Source: a bacterium (GTDB lineage: Bacteria > KSB1 > UBA2214). From it: a stretch of 15,351 nt of DNA. A program made the position numbers and the translations under genes. A model generated the notes under the pieces. That model was not told the origin of the DNA and did not search any database. It worked only from the letters and a program-made list of their open reading frames with translations. Positions within the stretch are counted from its first letter, which is position 1, and every line of letters begins with the position of its first letter. The stretch spans positions 1 to 15,351 of the forward strand of contig JAKQKF010000258.1 in the NCBI GenBank assembly GCA_029560815.1. Direction: 5' to 3'. Of this stretch, positions 6,650-13,107 are shown piece by piece.

Positions 6650-8113
6650 ATGGCCAGACCGGCGGAATCGGCGCACGAAGCACCCTGTCATCAGCAGTGG
6701 CAGAGCCCCGCGCTGGCGGGGCTCGAACTCTTCACCATGGACCGGCGCCGGGTTGAAATCCTCGAGAGCGGCACCGCCAATCTTGATGCCGGCCCCGATT
6801 TTCTCGCTGCCCTTCTCCGCATCAATGGCGAACTGGTGCGCGGCGATGTGGAGATCCACACCCGCGCCCGCGACTGGTATCTCCACCACCACGACAGTGA
6901 TCCCCGCTACAACAGCGTCATCCTGCATGTCGTTTTCCGCCCCTGCCCGGCGGGATTCGCTGCCCGCCGCGAGGATGGCGCCGCCATCCCCACCCTCGTC
7001 CTTGAACCCCTTCCGGCCGTACCGGAGGAGGGGCCCCTGGCGGCCGCCTCCACGACGCCATCCGTCTGTCCCCTTGCCGGCGCTCCCCCAAATCAGATCC
7101 TCGGCTTGCTCGATCGGGCGGGCATGGAGCGGCTGGAGATGCACGCCGCCCGTTTCCTGGAGATGCGGGAGGGCGCGGGCTGGGAGGAGATCCTCCACAC
7201 CGGCCTCTTCGATGCCCTCGGGTACGGCAAAAACCAGCCTCCTTTCCGGCTGTTGGCCCGGTTGGTACCCGCCGCCGTGATCCATGCCGTGACCGCAGAG
7301 CTGGACGAGCAGGAAGCCGCCTTTTGCACCGAGGCGCTCCTTCTCGGCGCCGCGGGCCTGCTGCCCCCGCCGACGCCCGTGCGCGTGGGAGCGGGGGGTG
7401 ACGCTTCCGCCGGGGAGGATCCGGAGGAGCCCCTGGTCCACGTGCGCCGGCTGCAGGCCTGCTGGCGCGAGGCCGGGCGGGCGCTGCGTCTCGAGCCCAT
7501 GCCGGCCGGATCCTGGCAGTTCTTCCGGCTGCGCCCCTGCAATTTTCCCACCCGCCGGATCGCGGCGGCGGCCAGGCTGCTGGCCCGCTGCCGCCGGCGG
7601 GGCATGCTGCCCGGGCTGGTCGCCATCGGCCGCATTGCCCGGAGCGACCTGACAGCGGCCCTCCTCGCCCTCGATCAGTATGCGATGGTCGAGGTCGACG
7701 GATACTGGGCTCATCATTACGACCTGGCGGCGCACCCCTCGCCGCCGCTGCGCCGCCGGCGGGTGCGGCTGGTGGGGCGCGGCCGCAGCCGTGAAATCGC
7801 CGTCAACGTTTTTCTGCCGGCGCTGCTCGCCTTTGCGCGGGAGAGCGAGGACGGCCGCCTCTCGGCGGCGGTGCGGGCGCTCTATCTCGCCTGTCCGCGG
7901 CTGCCGGAAAACGATCTCACCCGCCGGATGCGCCGTAAACTCTGCGGCGGTCTCTCCGCGGAGCACGTTCCCGCTGCGGGCGCCGCCCGGCAGCAGGGGT
8001 TGATCCAGCTCGCCGGGACGCGCTGCCGCCGCGGGGAGTGCGGGTTATGCCTCGCCTTCTCTTCACCGGAAACGATGCCGGAGATGATGGCGGAGTCGCC
8101 TCCCCGGCCATGA
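6650..8113 (+). CDS. DUF2851 family protein
   Basis: A 487-aa cytoplasmic-type protein (no signal peptide) of the DUF2851 family, common in Bacteroidota, Ignavibacteria and related groups and without known function. The N-terminal signature is clear: RVEILESGTANLDAGPDF at 34-51, RGDVEIH at 64-70, then DWYLHHHDSDPRYNSVILHVV-type sequence at 75-95 with several conserved His and Asp. The mix of conserved D, E and H in short motifs (AGPDF, GDVEIH, ILHVV) recalls metal-dependent nuclease cores, but this is my inference. The C-terminus carries Cys459, Cys464 and Cys467 (C-x4-C-x2-C), a possible metal site. The ATG has AGGAGG only 4 nt upstream. The middle is very rich in Arg, Ala and Pro, in line with the local GC. 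It follows the 100-aa gene by 15 nt. Confidence 0.83.
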   Translation: MARPAESAHEAPCHQQWQSPALAGLELFTMDRRRVEILESGTANLDAGPDFLAALLRINGELVRGDVEIHTRARDWYLHHHDSDPRYNSVILHVVFRPCPAGFAARREDGAAIPTLVLEPLPAVPEEGPLAAASTTPSVCPLAGAPPNQILGLLDRAGMERLEMHAARFLEMREGAGWEEILHTGLFDALGYGKNQPPFRLLARLVPAAVIHAVTAELDEQEAAFCTEALLLGAAGLLPPPTPVRVGAGGDASAGEDPEEPLVHVRRLQACWREAGRALRLEPMPAGSWQFFRLRPCNFPTRRIAAAARLLARCRRRGMLPGLVAIGRIARSDLTAALLALDQYAMVEVDGYWAHHYDLAAHPSPPLRRRRVRLVGRGRSREIAVNVFLPALLAFARESEDGRLSAAVRALYLACPRLPENDLTRRMRRKLCGGLSAEHVPAAGAARQQGLIQLAGTRCRRGECGLCLAFSSPETMPEMMAESPPRP

Positions 8114-8149
8114 TCCACACCGGCCGCCGCCTTAAAGGTATCCTTTTTA

Positions 8150-8178
8150 TTGACTTTTGGACAATTTATAAGTAAATT
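8150..8178 (+). promoter_or_regulatory. Candidate promoter of the rsmI-inositol lipid operon
   Basis: TTGACT (8150-8155) and TAAATT (8173-8178) with an exact 17-base spacer sit in an AT-rich island (about 8131-8198) between two GC-rich genes. The -35 match is 5 of 6 and the -10 match 4 of 6. It lies 60 nt upstream of the preferred rsmI start at 8240, which leaves a short 5' leader. Confidence 0.5.
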
Positions 8179-8226
8179 AACAGGTTTTCAAGTAAACGTT
8201 TCCCGACAGTCAGGCCGGCGGCGGCC

Positions 8227-8232
8227 AGAAGG
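8227..8232 (+). promoter_or_regulatory. rsmI: Ribosome binding site deciding the rsmI start
   Basis: AGAAGG lies 7 nt before the ATG at 8240. No comparable site precedes the in-frame TTG at 8150, and that TTG forms part of the candidate -35 box, so the shorter protein is the better model. Confidence 0.6.
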
Positions 8233-8239
8233 CAGAGTG

Positions 8240-8989
8240 ATGAGCGAGGCAGGAATTTCCTCAGCGCATGAACCGGAGCGGCCCGTGGAGGTGGAGGCCG
8301 GCACACTCTACCTGGTCAGCACGCCGATCGGCCATCTCCGCGATATCAGCCTGCGCGCCCTCGATATCCTCAGCCAGGTCGACCTCATCGCTGCGGAGGA
8401 TACACGCACAAGCAGGGTTCTCCTGCAGCATTACCGGATTCAGACGCCCCTCACCAGCTATCACGATCACAATGAGCAGCGGGTGGCCCCCGTGCTGGTG
8501 CGCAAGCTGCAGGAGGGCAGGAGTCTGGCCCTGATCACTGATGCCGGCACGCCGGGCATTTCGGATCCCGGCTTTTATCTGGTGCGCGCCGTGCTGCAGG
8601 CCGGTCTCAGGGTTGTCGCCATCCCCGGCGCCACGGCTTTTGTTCCGGCCCTGGTCGCTTCGGGTCTGCCCGCCGAGCGCTTTGTTTTTGAGGGCTTTCT
8701 CCCCCACAAAAAAGGCCGGCAGACGCGGCTAAAGCTGCTCCAGGATGAAACGCGCACCATCATATTATACGAGTCCCCGCTGCGGCTCGAGCGTCTTCTC
8801 CGTGAACTCTTTGACCACCTTGGCGACCGTCCCGCGGCCATCGCCCGGGAGATCAGCAAGAAATTTGAGGAGATCAGACGCGGCACGCTCTCCGAGCTGA
8901 TCGCCGGCGCGGAGCAGATGGTCAAAAAGGGTGAGTTCGTCCTCATCGTAGCGGGGCGCTCACGCAACGCAAAGGAAGCGAGTGAATAA
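8240..8989 (+). CDS. rsmI: 16S rRNA (cytidine(1402)-2'-O)-methyltransferase
   Basis: RsmI uses S-adenosylmethionine to 2'-O-methylate C1402 in the ribosomal decoding centre. The 249-aa protein has the whole tetrapyrrole-methylase-like signature in order: TPIGHLRDIS (28-37), AEDTRTSR (52-59), DAGTPGISDPG (101-111), IPGATAFVPALVASGL (128-143), FLPHKKGR (153-160), YESPLRL (177-183) and REISKKFEE (203-211). It is shorter than E. coli RsmI (about 286 aa) and ends soon after the core, lacking the C-terminal extension. ATG 8240 is chosen over longer in-frame starts on Shine-Dalgarno evidence; GTG at 8237 is a near-equal alternative. The next gene starts 6 nt after the stop, so translational coupling is likely. 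Confidence 0.95.
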   Translation: MSEAGISSAHEPERPVEVEAGTLYLVSTPIGHLRDISLRALDILSQVDLIAAEDTRTSRVLLQHYRIQTPLTSYHDHNEQRVAPVLVRKLQEGRSLALITDAGTPGISDPGFYLVRAVLQAGLRVVAIPGATAFVPALVASGLPAERFVFEGFLPHKKGRQTRLKLLQDETRTIILYESPLRLERLLRELFDHLGDRPAAIAREISKKFEEIRRGTLSELIAGAEQMVKKGEFVLIVAGRSRNAKEASE

Positions 8990-8995
8990 CAGACC

Positions 8996-9649
8996 ATGAA
9001 AATAGAACTGATTCCTCCCGCAGTCAAGAACGGCTTCAAGCGGATACTCCAGCCGCTCATCGCCCGGCTGGTGCGCCTGCATCTCAATCCCAACTGGTTC
9101 ACAACCCTCTCCTTTTTTATTATCATCCTCTCGGCCGTCGCCTTTTCACGCGGCTCGCTGCGCTGGGGCGCCTTTTTGCTCCTGCTGGGCGGGCTGCTGG
9201 ACATGGTTGACGGGGCGGTGGCCCGGGCCTCCAATCGTGTCACCCGTTTCGGGGCGCTTTACGATTCGGTCCTGGACCGCTACGCCGAGATCGCCGTCTT
9301 TTTCGGCATCGCTTACTATTTTGTCCACAAGATCGGCGAGGGGAGTGAGCATGCCCACATCATCAGCATGGTGGTCTTTCTCGCCATGGCCGGGTCTCTG
9401 ATGGTCAGCTATGTTCGTGCACGCGCCGAGGGGCTTGACTTTGAGTGCAGGGTCGGCTTTCTGCAGCGCCCGGAACGTCTCGTCCTCATCAGCCTGGGAG
9501 CACTGCTCAATGACAGCTGGCTGATTGTGGCTTTGATCGTGATCGCTTTTTTTGCCAATCTCACGGCTTTGCAAAGGCTTGTTCATATCTGGAGATCGGA
9601 AAAGGCCGCCAAATGGAATAATCTGCCTCCCGATATTCCGCATGAATAG
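8996..9649 (+). CDS. CDP-alcohol phosphatidyltransferase, probable phosphatidylinositol-phosphate synthase
   Basis: A 217-aa integral membrane enzyme that transfers a phosphatidyl group from CDP-diacylglycerol to an alcohol. The invariant motif D-x2-D-G-x2-A-R-x8-G-x3-D-x3-D is intact, with Asp69, Asp72, Asp90 and Asp94 as metal ligands and catalytic base. Hydrophobic segments at about 38-50, 57-68, 97-108, 120-138 and 159-190 fit the usual six-helix fold. PNWFTT (32-37) is the usual lead-in. SYVRARAEG followed by QRPERLVL resembles phosphatidylinositol-phosphate and archaetidylinositol-phosphate synthases rather than PgsA or Pss. The neighbouring inositol-3-phosphate synthase supports inositol phosphate as the acceptor. 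It lies 6 nt after rsmI and has only a weak Shine-Dalgarno. The family is certain; the substrate is inferred from motif and context. Confidence 0.85.
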   Translation: MKIELIPPAVKNGFKRILQPLIARLVRLHLNPNWFTTLSFFIIILSAVAFSRGSLRWGAFLLLLGGLLDMVDGAVARASNRVTRFGALYDSVLDRYAEIAVFFGIAYYFVHKIGEGSEHAHIISMVVFLAMAGSLMVSYVRARAEGLDFECRVGFLQRPERLVLISLGALLNDSWLIVALIVIAFFANLTALQRLVHIWRSEKAAKWNNLPPDIPHE

Positions 9650-9681
9650 GCAAACCAACAAGATGAAGGAGTGACAAGGTC

Positions 9682-10995
9682 ATGGAAAAAGGAGTTACGA
9701 TAGAGAAAGCTGAGGGGAAACTCGGTGTTATGCTCGTCGGTCTGGGCGCGGTAGCGACCACGGTCATAGCCGGAGTGGAACTGGTGCGCAAGGGACTGGC
9801 CAAGCCGATCGGTTCGCTCACCCAGATGAGCACCATCCGCCTTGGCAAGCGCACGGACAACCGCTTCCCGAAGATCAAGGATTTTGTCCCCCTCGCCGAT
9901 CTGAATGATATCGTTTTCGCCGCCTGGGATATTTTCGCCGACAGCGCCTACGATGCGGCGCTTTCGGCCGGCGTCCTCACTACCGAAGACATCGAAAAGA
10001 TCCGTCCAGAGCTGCAGGCGATCAAGCCGATGAAGGCGGTCTTTAACGACTATTATGTCAAACGCCTGCATGGCACCCACGTCAAGAGCGGCAAGAACAA
10101 GATGGATCTGGCCGACCAGCTCAAGCAGGATATCGCTGATTTCAAGAAAGAGCATAATCTCTCCCGCGTCGTGGTGGTCTGGTGCGCCAGCACCGAGATT
10201 TATCAGGAACACGATCCGGTCTACGATTCGGTGGAGGCCCTGGAAAAGGCGATGCGCGAGGATCATATCGCGATTCCGCCGAGCATGATCTACGCCTATG
10301 CGGCCATCACCTCGGGAATCCCCTTTGCCAACGGCGCCCCCAACATCACCATCGACATCCCTGCCATGACCGATCTGGCCAAGCGTCACAACGTGGCCAT
10401 CTGCGGCAAGGACTTCAAGTCCGGCCAGACCTTCATGAAGACCCTGATCGCCCCCGGTCTCAAGGCCAAGCAGCTCGGTGTCTCCGGCTGGTTCTCCACC
10501 AACATCCTTGGCAACCGCGACGGCGAGGTGCTCGACGATCCCGAATCCTTCAAGAGCAAGGAGGTCTCCAAGCTCTCCGTCCTGGATACCATTTTCCAGC
10601 CCGAGTTCAATCCGGATCTCTATGCCAACGTCTATCACAAGGTGCGCATCAACTATTACCCCCCGCGCGGTGACAACAAGGAGAGCTGGGACAACATCGA
10701 TATCTTCGGCTGGCTCGGCTATCCCATGCAGATCAAGGTCAATTTCCTCTGCCGCGACAGCATTCTGGCCGCGCCGATCGCTCTTGATCTGGCCCTCCTG
10801 CTCGATCTGGCCCAGCGCTCGCATATGAAGGGGATCCAGGAGTGGCTCTCGTTCTTTTTCAAGAGTCCCATGACCGCGCCCGGTCTCTATCCGGAGCATG
10901 ATGTCTTTATTCAGCTGATGAAGCTCAAGAACACCCTGCGCCATCTGCGCGGTGAAGAGCTGATCACGCATCTGGGATTGGAATACTACGACTGA
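9682..10995 (+). CDS. myo-inositol-3-phosphate synthase (Ino1-type)
   Basis: Converts glucose-6-phosphate to 1D-myo-inositol 3-phosphate in an NAD-dependent internal redox reaction, in the cytoplasm. The 437-aa protein has a Rossmann nucleotide-binding start (GVMLVGLGAVATT, 15-27) and the family's active-site blocks: KDFKSGQT (243-250), NILGNRDG (274-281), KEVSKLSV (293-300), YYPPRGDNKESWDNIDIFGW (325-344) and DSILAAPIALDL (359-370). The N-terminal GKLGVMLVGLGAV and KPIGSLTQ segments resemble, from memory, the Bacteroides enzyme more than the eukaryotic or mycobacterial forms. AAGGAG lies 10 nt upstream of the ATG. It follows the CDP-alcohol transferase by 32 nt, so the pair can supply and use inositol phosphate for membrane lipid. 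No phosphatase that would finish phosphatidylinositol is present in the window. Confidence 0.95.
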   Translation: MEKGVTIEKAEGKLGVMLVGLGAVATTVIAGVELVRKGLAKPIGSLTQMSTIRLGKRTDNRFPKIKDFVPLADLNDIVFAAWDIFADSAYDAALSAGVLTTEDIEKIRPELQAIKPMKAVFNDYYVKRLHGTHVKSGKNKMDLADQLKQDIADFKKEHNLSRVVVVWCASTEIYQEHDPVYDSVEALEKAMREDHIAIPPSMIYAYAAITSGIPFANGAPNITIDIPAMTDLAKRHNVAICGKDFKSGQTFMKTLIAPGLKAKQLGVSGWFSTNILGNRDGEVLDDPESFKSKEVSKLSVLDTIFQPEFNPDLYANVYHKVRINYYPPRGDNKESWDNIDIFGWLGYPMQIKVNFLCRDSILAAPIALDLALLLDLAQRSHMKGIQEWLSFFFKSPMTAPGLYPEHDVFIQLMKLKNTLRHLRGEELITHLGLEYYD

Positions 10996-11019
10996 CATCC
11001 TCCGTTGATCCGGAACCGG

Positions 11020-11047
11020 CCGCTCCCCGCTGTGAAGCGGGGAGCGG
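11020..11047 (+). other. Strong GNRA-capped hairpin between operons
   Basis: A perfect 12-bp inverted repeat (CCGCTCCCCGCT / AGCGGGGAGCGG) closes a GTGA tetraloop, 24 nt after the inositol-phosphate synthase stop. A further CCGG/CCGG pair (11016-11019 with 11051-11054) could extend the stem across a 3-nt bulge. There is no T-run after it, so it is not a classical intrinsic terminator. It may act in Rho-assisted termination, mRNA 3'-end protection or pausing. Confidence 0.75.
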
Positions 11048-11098
11048 ATGCCGGGCCTCCGGGGCGGTGCTGGCCCTATTAAAGGTAGACAAGCGCGT

Positions 11099-12439
11099 TT
11101 GAAGAATACGACCCCCATAGCGACTTTTCTCAAGACCTCCCTGCCGGCGGTGATCGATCTTTCCTCCCAGACTCTGATGTGGACGGTTGAAGCGATCTTC
11201 ATCGGCCGCCTGAGCGCGGAAGCCTTTGCCGGGGTCGGTATGGCGATCCAGATCATCGTGGTCTTTCTCTCCCTGCTGCTGACCTTCATCATGGGCGCCA
11301 GCATCATCATGAACCGCCACCTGGGCGCGCGCGATTTCTGGCAGGCTAATCATATCTTCGGCCAGGCGATGATGATCGGCATCGTCATGTCCTTCCTCTT
11401 CGCCCTGATCTGGTATTCCGGGGCGATCCACATTTTCAAACTGATCGAGGAGGGAGAAGGGGCTCTGGCCCAGAATGCAGGAGTGACCTATCTGCGCACC
11501 CTGGCCCTCTTCGCTCCGCTGCTCATCACCAATTTCATCGCCGTGGGGATCATCCGTTCCACCGGCGATACGCGCCATTCGATGATGGTCAATGTTCTGA
11601 TCAACAGCGTCAATCTGGCCCTCTGCCCGACCCTGATCTTCGGCTGGTTCGGCCTGCCGCGGCTGGAGGTGCAGGGCGCCGCTCTCGCTGTGGGCATCGC
11701 CCACAGCATCGGTTTTTTCGTCACCTTTTATCTGCTGCGCCGCCACAAGGTCTCGATCTTTCTCTCGTTCCGCGAGCTGGCCAAACCCAACTGGCAAAGC
11801 TTCAAGCTGCTCTTTAAATCGGGCTGGCCGACCACTGTGGAGCAGCTGACCTGGGCTCTGGGGCAGCTGGTGGTGACCGGCTATACCGCCAAGATCGGGG
11901 TCGTCGTACTCTCCACGCAGACCCTCTTTGTGCGCATCCAGTCGGTGCTCTCGATGGTCTACATGGGTTTCAGTCTGGCGGCGATGGCCACGATGGGCAA
12001 GAATCTGGGCGCCGAGGACAGCACCCTCGCCTACCGCATGGCGCGCACTGCGCACCGGGTGATGGGGGTTTTTGTTGTGATCATCGTCGCGGTGATGATC
12101 CTCTTCTCGCGGACGCTGATCAGCATCTTTACAACCGATCCGGCGGTGATGGAACTGGGCCGGCTGGCGATCATCTTTTTCGCGGCGGCGCAGATCCCCA
12201 AAGCGCTCAACAATGTCATCTCGGGCAACCTGCGCGGCGTCGGCGACCTCAGCTGGCTGATGTGGCTCACCGTCGTCTTTGTCGCTATCTTTGAGATCAG
12301 CTTTAACTGGATCTCCGCCTTTGTTCTGGGCTGGGGTCTGTTCGGTGTATGGGGCATCCAGTGTCTCGATGAGACCATCCGTTTCGGGCTCAACTATATC
12401 CGCTTCGCCACCGGCAGCTGGCGCAGGGAGGCGGCGTGA
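11099..12439 (+). CDS. MATE family efflux transporter
   Basis: A 446-aa, 12-helix inner-membrane transporter of the MATE branch of the MOP superfamily, which exchanges H+ or Na+ for organic cations or other substrates. The two six-helix halves are visible: the first from SLPAVIDLSSQTLMWTVEAIFIGRL to the LLRRH segment, the second from SGWPTTVEQLTWALGQ. Family hallmarks include GASIIMNRHLGARD, GIIRSTGDTRHSM in half one, and the equivalent MGKNLGAED and ISGNLRGVGD in half two. The start is taken as TTG 11099, because residues encoded from the upstream ATG 11048 are Gly/Arg-rich, do not fit the family, and that ATG abuts the hairpin. AAAGGT lies 12 nt before the TTG, rather far. The gene overlaps tmk by 4 nt. 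Drug export is the default prediction; substrate unknown. Confidence 0.87.
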   Translation: MKNTTPIATFLKTSLPAVIDLSSQTLMWTVEAIFIGRLSAEAFAGVGMAIQIIVVFLSLLLTFIMGASIIMNRHLGARDFWQANHIFGQAMMIGIVMSFLFALIWYSGAIHIFKLIEEGEGALAQNAGVTYLRTLALFAPLLITNFIAVGIIRSTGDTRHSMMVNVLINSVNLALCPTLIFGWFGLPRLEVQGAALAVGIAHSIGFFVTFYLLRRHKVSIFLSFRELAKPNWQSFKLLFKSGWPTTVEQLTWALGQLVVTGYTAKIGVVVLSTQTLFVRIQSVLSMVYMGFSLAAMATMGKNLGAEDSTLAYRMARTAHRVMGVFVVIIVAVMILFSRTLISIFTTDPAVMELGRLAIIFFAAAQIPKALNNVISGNLRGVGDLSWLMWLTVVFVAIFEISFNWISAFVLGWGLFGVWGIQCLDETIRFGLNYIRFATGSWRREAA

Positions 12440-13107
12440 ATCCGCAGACAGGCGCGGGATTGCTGATTACCTTCGAGGGGGTGGACGGTTCCGGCAAATC
12501 AACCCAGGCGGCCCTTTTCGCCGGGCGCCTTGAACAGGAGGGGGTGCCCCTGCTCGCCCTGCGCGATCCGGGCGCCAATGCCATTTCGGAGCGCATCCGC
12601 GCGCTTTTACTCGACCGCGCGCTCGCCGAGATGTCGCCCTGGAGCGAACTGCTGCTCTATGAAGCGGCGCGGGCGCAGATGACCGGGCAGCAGATCATTC
12701 CGGCCCTGGCGGAGGGCAGGATGGTGGTCTGCGACCGCTACTACGATTCGACCACCGCCTATCAGGGCTACGGGCGGCAGCTGGATCTCGAGCTGGTGCG
12801 GCAGGCCAACCGGATCGGTTCGTGCGGCCTGGTGCCCGATGTCACCTTTCTCATCGATGTCGAGATGGAGGTGGTCCGCCGCCGCCTTTCCGCGCGCGCC
12901 TCAGCGGCGGACCGCATGGAAGCCGCGGGGCTCGATTTTCAGGACCGGGTGCACCAGGGCTATCTGCAGCTGGCCGCCGCTGCGCCCGAACGGGTCTATC
13001 TCATTCCGGGAAACCGCCCGATAGAGCAGATCCAGAGCCATATCTGGCATTTATTCATTAACAGATTCCAGCGGCATTTGAACCGCCCTGGAGAGGAGAA
13101 TGCATGA
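12436..13107 (+). CDS. tmk: Thymidylate (dTMP) kinase
   Basis: Phosphorylates dTMP to dTDP with ATP, an essential step in dTTP supply. The 223-aa protein has the P-loop GVDGSGKST (15-23), the DRY motif in CDRYYDSTTAYQGYGRQ (99-115), PDVTFLIDV (134-142) and an Arg-rich lid region (RRRLSARASAADRME, 148-162), followed by FQDRVHQGYLQLA. The segment that is usually REPGGT reads RDPGAN (43-48), a conservative but noticeable variant in the dTMP-binding loop. GTG start overlaps the MATE stop in a GTGA arrangement, which fixes the start and implies translational coupling. Its own stop overlaps the next start (ATGA). Confidence 0.94.
   Translation: MNPQTGAGLLITFEGVDGSGKSTQAALFAGRLEQEGVPLLALRDPGANAISERIRALLLDRALAEMSPWSELLLYEAARAQMTGQQIIPALAEGRMVVCDRYYDSTTAYQGYGRQLDLELVRQANRIGSCGLVPDVTFLIDVEMEVVRRRLSARASAADRMEAAGLDFQDRVHQGYLQLAAAAPERVYLIPGNRPIEQIQSHIWHLFINRFQRHLNRPGEENA

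Noticed and set aside
6338..7966. A 542-codon minus-strand open frame across the small gene and DUF2851
   Set aside because: It spans two plus-strand genes with Shine-Dalgarno sites and is Arg/Gly-rich without recognisable motifs.
8134..8148. Small AAAGG/CCTTT hairpin followed by T's after DUF2851, as a possible terminator
   Set aside because: Only a 5-bp, AT-rich stem with a 3-nt loop; too weak to call.
8150..8239. N-terminal extension of RsmI from TTG 8150
   Set aside because: No Shine-Dalgarno, no similarity to RsmI, and it overlaps a promoter-like sequence. The ATG at 8240 with AGAAGG is preferred.
9583..11310. A 575-codon open frame on the minus strand opposite the inositol-phosphate synthase
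   Set aside because: It lies antisense to a clearly conserved enzyme and its product resembles no known family. High GC lowers stop frequency in shadow frames.
11099..12439. MATE protein as the flippase for the neighbouring inositol lipid
   Set aside because: Only proximity supports it. A strong hairpin separates the genes and the sequence reads as an ordinary MATE transporter.
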